From contig JAABSO010000023.1 of NCBI GenBank assembly GCA_011390335.1, forward strand, positions 1 to 64,000: DNA of 64,000 nucleotides, given 5' to 3'. The translations under genes and the position numbers were made by a program. Positions 41,606 through 51,108 of the stretch are shown piece after piece. This DNA comes from Desulfotignum sp. (GTDB lineage: Bacteria > Desulfobacterota > Desulfobacteria > Desulfobacterales > Desulfobacteraceae). Positions within the stretch are counted from its first letter, which is position 1; every line of letters starts with the position of its first letter. The notes beneath the pieces were generated by a model that was not told the DNA's origin, ran no database searches, and saw only the letters and a list, made by a program, of their open reading frames with translations.

Positions 41606-43993
41606 TCAGTTTTGTTCCATTTCGGCCACGCGCCTTATGACCTGGAGGACACTGTCGGGCTGTAACGAGATGGAATCGATACCGGCTTCCACCAGAAATG
41701 CTGCAAAGTCGGTGTCATTGCTGGGTGCTTCACCGCAGATTCCCACCTTGCGACCGGCCTTGTGCGCGCTTTCAATGAGCATGCGGATCAATATCTTGAC
41801 GGACGCTTCACTTTCATCAAACAAAGGGGCCAGCTTTTCTGAATCACGTCCGATGCCGAGCGTCAGCTGGGTGAGATCATTGGATCCGATGGAAAACCCG
41901 TCGAACCTTTCGGCAAAGGCCGCAGCTTCCAGAATATTGGTGGGTATTTCCGCCATGATATACACCTGAAGATCTTTTTCACCCCGCCTCAGTCCATTTT
42001 TATCCAGGACATCCATCACCTTGTCCGCCTCGGCCGGGGTGCGGCAGAAAGGAATCATGATGGTCACATTGGTAAACCCCATCTTTTCCCGCACCCGGCG
42101 GATGGCGCGGCATTCCAGGGCAAACCCGTCCTGGTAGTCTTCACTGTAATACCGCGAAGCCCCGCGCCACCCGAGCATGGGATTTTCCTCTCCGGGCTCG
42201 AACTGGCTGCCGCCGATCAAATCAGCATATTCATTGGTCTTGAAGTCGCTCATGCGCACAATCACCTGGTGGGGATACCGGGAGGCTGCGATGGTAGCAA
42301 TGCCCCGAGCAAGAAGTTCCACAAAATACGCGGTTTTGTCCTCATATTCCCATGTCAATTTCTCAATTTTGTCTCTGGCATCCTTGTCTTCAACCGTATC
42401 GAAGCGGGTCAGGGCCAACGGATGGATCTTGATCACATTGTTGATCAGGTATTCCATGCGGGCCAGGCCCACCCCTTTGCAGGGCAGTTTCCACCAGCGC
42501 ATGGCCGCTTCGGGAGTCCCGATATTCAGCATAATTTGGGTCTTTGTTTCCGGAATATCCTCCAGGTTCAAGTCCTTTGTTTCAAATTCCAGTTTTCCTG
42601 CATACACATGGCCCTTGTTTCCTTTGGCGCAGGAGACCGTCACTTCCTGGTCCTGCTTGAGGATCTGTGTTGCATCCTCTGCGCCCACAATGGCGGGAAT
42701 TCCCAACTCGCGGCTGACAATGGCGGCATGGGAGGTACGCCCCCCCTGATCAGTGACAATGGCTGCAGCGCGCTTCATGATCGGGACCCAGTCCGGATCG
42801 GTCATGGTGGTTACCAGCACAGCACCGGTTTGGAACTGATCGATCTGCTCTGCACTCTTGATAACGCTGACCTTTCCTGCGGCAATGGCCTGGCCGATAC
42901 CCAGACCGGTAACCAGACGCTCTCCCGAATCTTGTGTGAGCGTATATGTCTTCATGTTTCCAACGGTTTTCTGGGACTGCACGGTTTCCGGCCTGGCCTG
43001 TACAATGAACAGATCTCCTTGTTCACCGTCCTTGGCCCATTCGATATCCATGGGCGTGTCATAGTGTTTTTCAATCTCTACGCCCCAGCGGGCAAGCTGC
43101 ATGATCTCGCGGTTCGTCAACACAAAAGATTCACGCTCTTGTTTGGAAGTATTCAGGTTTTTGGTGGGCTTGGTTTTGGCATACACCATTTTCTTTTCCT
43201 TGGAACCGCGGGTTTTTTCAATAATAGGATCAATTCCCTCCTTTCCCAGAAATGGTTTGAAAACCGTATACTGATCCGGATTGACCGTACCCTGGACCAC
43301 ATTTTCACCAAGGCCCCAGGCCGCGTTAATCAGGATCACATCCGGAAACCCGGAATCAGTATCCAGGGTGAACAACACCCCGGAACCGGCCAGATCGGAA
43401 CGGACCATCTTCTGGACACCTACAGAGAGGGCCACCTTCATGTGTTCAAATCCCTTTTCTTCCCGGTAGGCAATGGCCCGGTCCGTGAACAGAGACGCCA
43501 TGCACTTTTTGCATGCCGCAAGCAGGGCATTTATTCCGGTTACATTCAAAAAAGATTCCTGCTGCCCGGCAAAACTGGCCTCTGGCATGTCCTCGGCCGT
43601 GGCGCTCGACCGGGCCGCCACGTCCACATCTTTTGCATCGTAACGCCCGGCAAGATCTTTATAGGCACTGGAGATTGCCTGTGTCACATCCTCAGGCATT
43701 TCTCCCTGCTTGAACAAATCCCGGATGGCCTGCCCCGTTTTTTGCAGTGATGCCTCTTTTTGCTGATAGGTTTTGAGCAATTTTGTGATCTTGTCCTGCA
43801 GCTGGTTTTTTTCGATGAATGCCCGATAGGCGGTTGTGGTTGTGGCAAAGCCGTCCGGAACAAGGATATCCTTTTTTTTAAGTGCCCGGACCATCTCCCC
43901 CAGTGACGCATTCTTGCCCCCTACCTGACCGACATCTTTTGAATTCAGATCTTCAAACCATTGTACGTAATTGTCTTGTTTTGCGGTATTCAT
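41606..43993 (-). CDS. ppsA: phosphoenolpyruvate synthase
   Basis: PEP synthase (pyruvate, water dikinase), 795 residues, converting pyruvate and ATP to PEP, AMP and phosphate. The N-terminal ATP-grasp domain contains VGGKNASLGEM and ARSSATAEDMPEASFAGQ. The central phosphohistidine motif GGRTSHAAI lies near 418 (His about 421-424). The C-terminal PEP/pyruvate domain contains SIGSNDLTQLTLGIGRDS and ICGEAPSN. ATG 43993 has AGGAG six bases upstream, better than an in-frame ATG 15 bases earlier. It opens the gluconeogenic trio with PfkB and GAPDH. Confidence 0.95.
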   Translation of the reverse strand: MNTAKQDNYVQWFEDLNSKDVGQVGGKNASLGEMVRALKKKDILVPDGFATTTTAYRAFIEKNQLQDKITKLLKTYQQKEASLQKTGQAIRDLFKQGEMPEDVTQAISSAYKDLAGRYDAKDVDVAARSSATAEDMPEASFAGQQESFLNVTGINALLAACKKCMASLFTDRAIAYREEKGFEHMKVALSVGVQKMVRSDLAGSGVLFTLDTDSGFPDVILINAAWGLGENVVQGTVNPDQYTVFKPFLGKEGIDPIIEKTRGSKEKKMVYAKTKPTKNLNTSKQERESFVLTNREIMQLARWGVEIEKHYDTPMDIEWAKDGEQGDLFIVQARPETVQSQKTVGNMKTYTLTQDSGERLVTGLGIGQAIAAGKVSVIKSAEQIDQFQTGAVLVTTMTDPDWVPIMKRAAAIVTDQGGRTSHAAIVSRELGIPAIVGAEDATQILKQDQEVTVSCAKGNKGHVYAGKLEFETKDLNLEDIPETKTQIMLNIGTPEAAMRWWKLPCKGVGLARMEYLINNVIKIHPLALTRFDTVEDKDARDKIEKLTWEYEDKTAYFVELLARGIATIAASRYPHQVIVRMSDFKTNEYADLIGGSQFEPGEENPMLGWRGASRYYSEDYQDGFALECRAIRRVREKMGFTNVTIMIPFCRTPAEADKVMDVLDKNGLRRGEKDLQVYIMAEIPTNILEAAAFAERFDGFSIGSNDLTQLTLGIGRDSEKLAPLFDESEASVKILIRMLIESAHKAGRKVGICGEAPSNDTDFAAFLVEAGIDSISLQPDSVLQVIRRVAEMEQN

Positions 43994-44113
43994 ACTATTC
44001 TCCTGCAAATACTATCTTGCTTTCAGCCCTGGATTCATTTTTTTTGCCGGCATCAATGACCTGCAGATCATTTGAAAAAAACCTGTCGGGATTTTCTTTT
44101 GAACAATCCTCCA

Positions 44114-44140
44114 GTTGAATCTGGATTAGTTGAATCTGGA
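44114..44140. repeat. 15-base tandem duplication at the 3' end of the coiled-coil gene
   Basis: GTTGAATCTGGA occurs at 44114-44125 and again at 44129-44140, a period of 15 bases. On the minus strand it duplicates the last four codons, SRFN, across the stop codon of the coiled-coil gene, so the SRFN codons appear again just after the stop. Confidence 0.8.
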
Positions 44141-44413
44141 TTTGGCTGATTTTACAGCCTCTCCCAGTGAACTCCACGCAAGGTCAATACCGGCTTTAAG
44201 ATCTTCCCATGCCGCTTCACCAGTGGATTTCAGCTCTGTAAGCTTTTTTTGGGCAGCTTCCTGTTTGGTGCGCAAATCTTCGATTTGCTTGTAATATTCA
44301 AGCTTGGCCTCGGCATCTGCCTTGTCGGCTTTCGCCTTCATCTTATCGATGTCGATTTTCCATTCTTTCAGCTGTGCCTCTATTTTTTTTTCATACGCTT
44401 CTTTCTTACCCAT
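44126..44413 (-). CDS. cytoplasmic coiled-coil protein, paralogue B
   Basis: I choose ATG 44413, which has AAAGGAG nine bases upstream; the longer frame to 44476 would run into the CBM48 gene. The 95-residue product is nearly all helix and matches the protein at 17267-17554 along its whole length (KKEAYEKKIEAQLKEWKIDI / NKEAYEKKLQGKLDEWNAEI; shared AWEDLKAGID). It has no signal peptide. It lies between the CBM48 protein and PEP synthase genes. Its function is unknown. Confidence 0.78.
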   Translation of the reverse strand: MGKKEAYEKKIEAQLKEWKIDIDKMKAKADKADAEAKLEYYKQIEDLRTKQEAAQKKLTELKSTGEAAWEDLKAGIDLAWSSLGEAVKSAKSRFN

Positions 44414-44472
44414 TGTTTTTTCTCCTTTTATAGTGTTATTTTTACTACCAAATCTGTCGCCTTCACAACCGT

Positions 44473-44739
44473 TCACACGACAATCATGTTGTTTTCCGAA
44501 CCCTGCGCATCCCGAACTATGTCAGGGCAATTGGGATCGCAGGTCCATGTTCCATCCACAATGAATTTATATTCATAGGTGCCTTTGGGCAGCATTTTGA
44601 TTTTTTTCCATGTTCCTGTCTCATCCTTTTTCATGAGATCAGCGTTTTCAGACCAGTTGTTGAAACTCCCCGACAAAACGACTTTCACTGCTTCCGGAGC
44701 AACAACCGTGAAGGTAACGCGTTTTCTTTTTGTGCTCAT
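44473..44739 (-). CDS. free-standing CBM48/glycogen-binding domain protein
   Basis: An 88-residue protein consisting of a single CBM48 (AMPK-beta type glycogen-binding) domain: VTFTVVAPEAVKVVLSGSFN, then a Trp (NNWS) and KGTYEYKFIVDGTW, which carry the aromatic and Lys/Asn residues that contact glucan in this family. AAGGAG precedes the ATG. It has no catalytic domain and no signal peptide, so it probably binds cytoplasmic glycogen as an adaptor or regulator. It is 27 bases after treZ, in the TreZ/TreY/GlgX operon. Confidence 0.88.
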   Translation of the reverse strand: MSTKRKRVTFTVVAPEAVKVVLSGSFNNWSENADLMKKDETGTWKKIKMLPKGTYEYKFIVDGTWTCDPNCPDIVRDAQGSENNMIVV

Positions 44740-44766
44740 ATCCTTTCTCCTTGTTGTTGATTTTTA

Positions 44767-46500
44767 TCAACTTACCAGTATTGCAACAGTTTCTTCTGGC
44801 AGCAAAAGGGCGTCCTCTTTTACAACCAGGCCTTTTTTTGAACACAGAACCATTTTTTTATCTTTCACATCTGAACATGCAACGGTTTGGGACACCTGTG
44901 AAAAATTGCAGGTCACCATTACAGATCCGCGTGTCATGACCAGCCACCTGGCAGTTTCATCATAAAAAACACAAGTTTTTTCCATCCGGCCATCTGTCAA
45001 ATCCGGCAGCCGGCGCCGCAGTTTGATCAGAGACTGGTGCCACGCAAATATCTGGGTATGAGGCGCTTTGTGCCGTTCCTCCCAATCCGGCCTGGATTGC
45101 ACAAAGGTTTCTTCAGCCTGAGGATCAGGGATCTCTTCGCTTTCCCACCCAAAGGCGGCAAACTCTTTGCGCCGTCCGCGCTTCACGGCTGCTCCCAACT
45201 CAGGTTCCTGGTGATCGGTAAAATACAAAAATGGAGTTGAGGCCCCCCACTCTTCCCCTTGAAACAGCATGGGAACAAAAGGAGACGTCATTACCAGGGC
45301 AGCCCCGATTTTGAGCAGGTCCACAGAGAGCAGCCGGCTTGTGCGCTCTCCCAGGGCCCGATTGCCCACCTGGTCATGGTTTTGCAGACACCCCACAAAC
45401 TGGGTGCCAAAAATCCCGGTGGCGGGCCGCCCATGACAGCGGCGGCGGTAAACAGAATAACACCCGTCATACACCAGTCCCCGGGTCAGCACCCTGGCCA
45501 GCTGGGCCAGGGTACCGAAATCCTGATAATACCCCTGGTTTTCACCTGTCAACACCGCATGCAGGGCATGGTGAAAATCCTCGTTCCACTGGGCATCAAT
45601 GCCGTATCCCCCCACCGCTGGCGGACGTACCACCCGGGGATCATTAAGATCGCTTTCTGCAATGAGGACAAGATGCCGGCCCTGGGCTGTTTCCAGATTT
45701 TTTACGGCATTGGCGAGCGCTTCCAGAAAATGGATGGCAGATGTATCCAGAATAGCATGGATCGCATCAATGCGCAGCCCATCAAAGTGGTAGTCCTGCA
45801 GCCACATGATGGCATTTTCTATAAAAAATTGCCGCACCTCATTGCTGTCTTGTTCATCAAAATTAACGGCATCCCCCCAGGGGGTGGCATACCGGTCAGT
45901 GAAATATGGACCGAACTGGCTGAGATAATTTCCCGCAGGACCCAGGTGGTTGTAAACCACGTCAAGCAGCACAGCAAGCCCGCGTTGATGACAGGCATCC
46001 ACCAGGCGCTTCACCCCCTCTGGTCCCCCGTAAGCCTGGTGGGGGGCGTACAGATCCACCCCGTCATAGCCCCATCCGCGGCTGCCGGAAAACTGTGCCA
46101 CCGGCATCAGTTCCACATGGGTGATACCCAGTTCCACCAGATGATCCAGGCGGCCGATAGCTGCATCACATGTTCCCTCCCTGGTGAAGGTTCCCAGGTG
46201 CAGCTCGTAGATGACGGCTGATCCCAGAGGCGGCTGCTGCCAGCCGGCATCTGTCCACTCAAAAACAGAATGGTCCACCCATCTGGAAAACCCGTGAATC
46301 CCATTGGGCTGCCAGAAGGAGCGAGGATCCGGAAACGGTCCGTTGCCGTCCACCTCGTACGCATAATCAACTCCGTGGTGGATAAAAGGTGCATCCACAT
46401 GCCACCAGCCGCCTGCATCTTTTGTCATGGCAAGCACCTGGTTATTGCTGTGTAATGTAACTTCGCCGGCCTTTGGGGCCCAGACACGCATATCTGCCAT
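44767..46500 (-). CDS. treZ: malto-oligosyltrehalose trehalohydrolase
   Basis: TreZ of 577 residues, which cleaves free trehalose from malto-oligosyltrehalose made by TreY. ATG 46500 (MADMRVWAPKAGEV) begins five bases after the treY stop; the longer in-frame extension lies inside treY. CBM48-like N-terminal domain, then GH13 motifs: DVVYNHLGPAGNYL, GLRIDAIHAI near 241 (nucleophile), LIAESDLND near 281 (acid/base) and LQNHDQVGNRALGERTS near 377. It is translationally close to treY and glgX, giving a complete glucan-to-trehalose operon. Confidence 0.94.
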   Translation of the reverse strand: MADMRVWAPKAGEVTLHSNNQVLAMTKDAGGWWHVDAPFIHHGVDYAYEVDGNGPFPDPRSFWQPNGIHGFSRWVDHSVFEWTDAGWQQPPLGSAVIYELHLGTFTREGTCDAAIGRLDHLVELGITHVELMPVAQFSGSRGWGYDGVDLYAPHQAYGGPEGVKRLVDACHQRGLAVLLDVVYNHLGPAGNYLSQFGPYFTDRYATPWGDAVNFDEQDSNEVRQFFIENAIMWLQDYHFDGLRIDAIHAILDTSAIHFLEALANAVKNLETAQGRHLVLIAESDLNDPRVVRPPAVGGYGIDAQWNEDFHHALHAVLTGENQGYYQDFGTLAQLARVLTRGLVYDGCYSVYRRRCHGRPATGIFGTQFVGCLQNHDQVGNRALGERTSRLLSVDLLKIGAALVMTSPFVPMLFQGEEWGASTPFLYFTDHQEPELGAAVKRGRRKEFAAFGWESEEIPDPQAEETFVQSRPDWEERHKAPHTQIFAWHQSLIKLRRRLPDLTDGRMEKTCVFYDETARWLVMTRGSVMVTCNFSQVSQTVACSDVKDKKMVLCSKKGLVVKEDALLLPEETVAILVS

Positions 46501-46505
46501 AAGGT

Positions 46506-49019
46506 TTATTTCCTTTTCATCAACAGGCCGACAGGAAAACGGCGCAGCAGTTCCTGAAGCCTTACAGGGCCGCCTTCTGCGGCATCGCCTGTCAGAACGT
46601 TGTGCCATTTTCCCTCAGGCAGTTCTAAAATGGTATCGTCCCAGTCATTATTCAGGCCCATAACAAGTCTTGGGGCCAGAGAGATCACAGCCTGTCCCCG
46701 AAAAAATGCCACCAGATGGTCCGCTTTTTTGCCGGTTGCGTACAACGGGCGGTAATCGGCCCGGGGACCAAAAAGTTCTGGGTGGCTGCGGCGCAGATGC
46801 AGGGCCTGCCGGATGACCCAGAGTTTGGGCAGGCCTTTGTCCATTTTGGCCAGAATCTCTTCAGGGCCCAGCTGCGGCAGTTGGCTGAGCAGGCTGCGGC
46901 GCAGGGCATAATCCACCGGCCTGCGGTTATCCGGGTCCACAAGGCTCAAATCCCACAGTTCAGTGCCCTGGTAGATGTCCGGAACTCCCGGGGCTGTGAG
47001 TTTGATCAGGGTCTGGGCAAGGCTGTTGATTCTGCCGGGCCCAATCAGGTCTACGACAAAATTTTCCAGATCTGTGCTGAATGTTTTGTCTGCCAGTACG
47101 GCTGCGATAAAATCAGCCAGGCCGCGCTCATACCCATTATTAGTGGCTGTCCAGGAGGTATGCACCTTGGCTTCTTTGACCGCTTTTTCCATATAGGCAC
47201 AGATCCTTTCCAGATCAATGGGCCAGGCCCCGACCAGGGTCTGGTAAAGCAGGTATTCGGTATTGGCGTCAGGAACTTCCCCTGTGCGAAGGTGGGCATT
47301 ATTGTCCGCCCATCTGCGGACCGCACCCGCCCATTGATCCGGGATTTCGGAAAGCAGTGCCAGCCGGGCCCGGACATCCTCACTGCGCTTGGTATCATGG
47401 GTGGTGGATGCCAGCAATCCCAATGGATGTTCTTTTTGTGCACGGGCACAGGCCCCATGAAACTGCCGGGGATTTACAGCAAATCGGCCGGGATCTCCTC
47501 CCACCTCATTGAGGCAGATCAGGCGGTGGTAGCGGTAAAAAGCGGTATCTTCCACGCCCTTGGCCATGGCCGGACCGGTCAATTGCTGGAACCGCATGGC
47601 CAGTTCTGCTTCCAGTGCCCCTTTGGTCCGCAGCAGAAGCAGGTCTTTAAAAAATAAAAACAATTCCGGATCCAGGTCCGTTCGCACCATTGCAGCGCCT
47701 TCAATGGCCGCATTGATATGGTGTTCGTCCTCTTCAGACACCCTTTTGTTACCGGAGGCAGACACATACGACCGGTACACTGGAAAATGGATGGCTGTCT
47801 GACACAGGGCACTGCGCAGTTCCTGTCGTGAATAGTCCCTGTGACGCCGGTGCCTTTCGCAGATTTCTTCAAAAAGGCTGGTGAGGCGCCTGATCTCACT
47901 TTGAAAGAGGGTGGTGAGCACCAGGTGCTTGCATTCATGGACCAGTGCTTCAAACTGTGTTTGTGATCCTGTAAAATCCGCATACAGCTGAGTCAGCACA
48001 TCCTCGGATGCAGGATTTATAAACAACCCCCCTGCAAGGTTCATGAAATCATATCCTGTGGTGCCGGCAACCGGCCAGTCTGACGCAAGATTTTCTTTGG
48101 GTTCAAGAATTTTTTCCACCACGATCCAGGCATCGGGGCAGGCCTTTTGCAGCCTGTGAAAATAATGGGCCGGGTCCCACAGACCGTCCGGATGGTCAAT
48201 GCGCAGCCCCTGGACCCATCCCTTTTTCACCCAGGCCATGGGCAGGGCATGAACAGCCTTGAAAACCGTTTTATCCTCAACCCGTATGCCTGCCAGGTCA
48301 CTGATATCGAAAAATCTGCGGTACCCTAAGTCTGTATTGGCCATCCGCCAGAATGCAAGCCTATAATGCTGCTGGTTTATCACTTCATCCAGGGAATCTG
48401 GATCCTGGTTGAGCTGCGCAACCTTTTCGGCAATAACGGCATCATCTGATTCTGCGGATATGCCTGCTTTGGATAAAAATGCAGCCATGCCGGCCCGGGT
48501 CACAGGGAAGAGATGGTCGTGATAATGAAGGGTAAACTGTTTGTCTTCATAGGATAACCAAAGCTGTCCGTCCTCGAGGATGCGGCCGTAGTGGTCTCCT
48601 AAAACCGGCAGAAGAAGTTTGCCGGGCCAGCGGTTTGCCCCATTGTGCCAGTCCACATCAAAAAAATCGGCAAAGCGGCTGGCCGGTCCGTTCTCCAGCA
48701 TATCCCACCACCAGAGATTCTGCTTTCCGGCAACGGCCATATGGTTGGGCACCACATCGATCATGTGTCCAAGGCCTGCGGCACGAATGGTTTCACACAT
48801 GCGGGCATGGGCCTGCCCCCCCCCGAGTTCTTTGTTTACCTGTGTGGGATCCACAATATCATAGCCGTGGGTGCTGCCGGCAGCTGCCTGGAGGTATGGA
48901 GAGGTATACAGATGGCTGATGCCCAGATCATGCAGATAGGGCACAATCTCTGTTGCCTGGTCAAAGCCGAAGCCGGCATGCATCTGGACCCGGTAGGTTG
49001 CAACAGGTTCAGGATGCAT
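46506..49019 (-). CDS. treY: malto-oligosyltrehalose synthase
   Basis: TreY of 837 residues, an intramolecular transglucosylase (GH13_26) that turns the reducing end of a maltodextrin into a trehalose unit. It starts TYRVQMHAGFGFDQA, as in the family. Motifs are VVPNHMAV, LRIDHPDGLWDP near 271, VVEKIL and STHDTKRSEDVRARLALLSE. I start at ATG 49019, which overlaps the glgX stop by about ten bases; the upstream ATG at 49049 would overlap more. It acts directly before TreZ. Confidence 0.94.
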   Translation of the reverse strand: MHPEPVATYRVQMHAGFGFDQATEIVPYLHDLGISHLYTSPYLQAAAGSTHGYDIVDPTQVNKELGGGQAHARMCETIRAAGLGHMIDVVPNHMAVAGKQNLWWWDMLENGPASRFADFFDVDWHNGANRWPGKLLLPVLGDHYGRILEDGQLWLSYEDKQFTLHYHDHLFPVTRAGMAAFLSKAGISAESDDAVIAEKVAQLNQDPDSLDEVINQQHYRLAFWRMANTDLGYRRFFDISDLAGIRVEDKTVFKAVHALPMAWVKKGWVQGLRIDHPDGLWDPAHYFHRLQKACPDAWIVVEKILEPKENLASDWPVAGTTGYDFMNLAGGLFINPASEDVLTQLYADFTGSQTQFEALVHECKHLVLTTLFQSEIRRLTSLFEEICERHRRHRDYSRQELRSALCQTAIHFPVYRSYVSASGNKRVSEEDEHHINAAIEGAAMVRTDLDPELFLFFKDLLLLRTKGALEAELAMRFQQLTGPAMAKGVEDTAFYRYHRLICLNEVGGDPGRFAVNPRQFHGACARAQKEHPLGLLASTTHDTKRSEDVRARLALLSEIPDQWAGAVRRWADNNAHLRTGEVPDANTEYLLYQTLVGAWPIDLERICAYMEKAVKEAKVHTSWTATNNGYERGLADFIAAVLADKTFSTDLENFVVDLIGPGRINSLAQTLIKLTAPGVPDIYQGTELWDLSLVDPDNRRPVDYALRRSLLSQLPQLGPEEILAKMDKGLPKLWVIRQALHLRRSHPELFGPRADYRPLYATGKKADHLVAFFRGQAVISLAPRLVMGLNNDWDDTILELPEGKWHNVLTGDAAEGGPVRLQELLRRFPVGLLMKRK

Positions 49020-51108
49020 GGCGCAGCACCACCAGGGAACGGGCTTCAACCATGATTGTGTCCCCTGCCTTGAGTGTCGGGGGCTCTTCTTGCCCCCCGG
49101 TTTCAGTATCGATTTCCTTTATCCAAAGATTGCCATAATCCGGTCCGGGAAGTTTAAATTGCAGTGCATCATGAAAAGCATTGAAAATCAGGTAAAAATT
49201 GTCATCAGTGACGGGTTCACCCCGGGGATTGGGATTGGGAATAGTGGCACCATTCAAAAAGACCCCCAGGGATTTTGTGACCCCCTCTCCCCAGTCCTCC
49301 TCAGCCATCTGCTCTCCCTCCATGGTGAACCACCTGATATCGTCAACATCGCTGCCATGAATGGATCTGCCGTGAAACCAACCCCGGCGGCGGAAAACCG
49401 GGTGGTCTTTGCGGTACTGGATCAGTTTCTGACAAAAATCCAGGAGGGTTTCATCCACATGTTCCCAGTTGAACCAGGACAGTTCATTGTCCTGGCAGTA
49501 GGCATTGTTGTTGCCCTGCTGGGTGCGCCCGATCTCATCTCCGCCCAACAGCATGGGAACGCCCTGGGAAAGCAGCAGGGTTGCCAGAAAATTTCTTTTC
49601 TGGCGGTTGCGCAAACGGCGTATTTCCCGCTGCTCTGTTTCACCTTCCACCCCGCAGTTCCAGGAACGGTTGTAATCCTCTCCATCCCGGTTTTCCTCGC
49701 CGTTGGCCATGTTATGCTTGTCATTATAGGAAACCAGATCATGCAGGGTGAACCCGTCATGGGCCGTGATAAAGTTGATGCTGGCATAGGGCAGACGGGA
49801 GGTGTTTTCGTACAGATCGGAACTGCCGGTAAAACGGGCGGCAAACTCGCCCATGGTCTGGTCCTCCCCCCGCCAGAAATCCCGGACGCAGTCCCGGTAT
49901 TTACCGTTCCATTCGGTCCATACCGGCGGAAAATTGCCCACCTGGTAGCCGCCCTCACCCACATCCCAGGGTTCGGCAATAAGCTTTACCTGACTGATAA
50001 CAGGATCCTGCTGGATAATGTCAAAAAAGGCGGACAGACGTTCCACATCGTGCAGCTCACGGGCCAGGGTGGATGCAAGATCAAACCGGAATCCGTCCAC
50101 GTGCATTTCCAGAACCCAATACCGCAAAGAATCCATGACAAGCTGCAGCACATGGGGATGGCGCATGTTCAGGGTGTTGCCGGTGCCGGTATAATCCATG
50201 TAAAATTGCGGATCATCGGTAAGCCGGTAATAATACGGGTTGTCGATTCCTTTGAAACTGAGCATGGGCCCCAGGTGATTTCCCTCTGCCGTGTGGTTGT
50301 AGACCACATCCAGAATAACTTCCAGGCCGGCCTGGTGAAGGGTTTTCACCATCTGTTTGAATTCAGCCACCACACCGCCGGGACGGTTGTCTGCCGCATA
50401 TTCGTTGTGGGGGGCAAAATACCCGATGGAGTTGTACCCCCAGTAGTTTTTCAGTCCCTGATCCTTCAGATGCTTGTCATGGATAAAAAAATGTACCGGC
50501 ATCAGTTCGACGGCAGTAATCCCCAGCGCTTTGAGGTATTCAATGACCGCAGGCTGGGCAAGCCCGGCATAGGTGCCGCACATTTCAGGAGGAACCTCCG
50601 GGTGAAGGGCGGTAAATCCCTTTACATGAACTTCATAAATCACGGTTTCATGCCAGGGCAGCTGCAGGCGGCGGTCCCCGCTCCAGTCAAAATGGGGCTG
50701 GTGCACCACGCACTTGGGCATGAAAGGTGCGCTGTCGATGTCACTGCGTGTGCCGGGACCCTTTTTAAAGGGATACGGGAATACCGCCTCATCCCATTGC
50801 ACCTGTCCATCCATGGCTTTGGCATACGGGTCCAGCAGCAGCTTGGCAGGATTGCAGCAAAAACCCTGGGAGGGGTCCCACGGGCCATGGATTCGAAATC
50901 CATACCGCTGACCCGGCTCCACTAAAGGCAGATACCCATGCCAGCAATACCCTGTCACCTCAGTGAGGTCGACACATGTTTCATTGTCATTTTCGTCAAA
51001 AAGGCAGAGTTCCACACGCTCCGCAATCTCTGAAAACAAGGAAAAATTGGTGCCGGCGCCATCAAACACAGCACCTAAGGGATAGGGTTGTCCAGGCCAT
51101 ATTTTCAT
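49009..51108 (-). CDS. glgX: glycogen debranching enzyme
   Basis: GlgX-type isoamylase of 699 residues, which hydrolyses alpha-1,6 branches in glycogen and feeds linear chains to TreY. ATG 51108 (MKIWPGQPYPLGAV) has AAGGA eight bases upstream and matches the usual family start. An N-terminal CBM48 domain is followed by GH13 motifs: DVVYNHTAEGN, GFRFDLASTLARE near 341, LIAEPWDVGEGGYQVGNFP near 378 and ITAHDGFTLHDLVSYNDKHN near 451. It is the first gene of the glgX-treY-treZ-CBM48 operon. The 550-base upstream region probably holds its promoter. Confidence 0.95.
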   Translation of the reverse strand: MKIWPGQPYPLGAVFDGAGTNFSLFSEIAERVELCLFDENDNETCVDLTEVTGYCWHGYLPLVEPGQRYGFRIHGPWDPSQGFCCNPAKLLLDPYAKAMDGQVQWDEAVFPYPFKKGPGTRSDIDSAPFMPKCVVHQPHFDWSGDRRLQLPWHETVIYEVHVKGFTALHPEVPPEMCGTYAGLAQPAVIEYLKALGITAVELMPVHFFIHDKHLKDQGLKNYWGYNSIGYFAPHNEYAADNRPGGVVAEFKQMVKTLHQAGLEVILDVVYNHTAEGNHLGPMLSFKGIDNPYYYRLTDDPQFYMDYTGTGNTLNMRHPHVLQLVMDSLRYWVLEMHVDGFRFDLASTLARELHDVERLSAFFDIIQQDPVISQVKLIAEPWDVGEGGYQVGNFPPVWTEWNGKYRDCVRDFWRGEDQTMGEFAARFTGSSDLYENTSRLPYASINFITAHDGFTLHDLVSYNDKHNMANGEENRDGEDYNRSWNCGVEGETEQREIRRLRNRQKRNFLATLLLSQGVPMLLGGDEIGRTQQGNNNAYCQDNELSWFNWEHVDETLLDFCQKLIQYRKDHPVFRRRGWFHGRSIHGSDVDDIRWFTMEGEQMAEEDWGEGVTKSLGVFLNGATIPNPNPRGEPVTDDNFYLIFNAFHDALQFKLPGPDYGNLWIKEIDTETGGQEEPPTLKAGDTIMVEARSLVVLRHAS

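Noticed and set aside
42269..43750. 493-codon plus-strand ORF
   Set aside because: Antisense to ppsA, with no domain signal; a product of codon bias in the real gene.
41606..43993. Pyruvate phosphate dikinase instead of PEP synthase
   Set aside because: Length of about 795 residues and the N-terminal pattern fit PEP synthase; dikinases are nearer 880 residues with a different start.
49018..50925. 635-codon plus-strand ORF
   Set aside because: It is antisense to glgX, whose motifs and start are clear. No ribosome binding site or recognisable domain.
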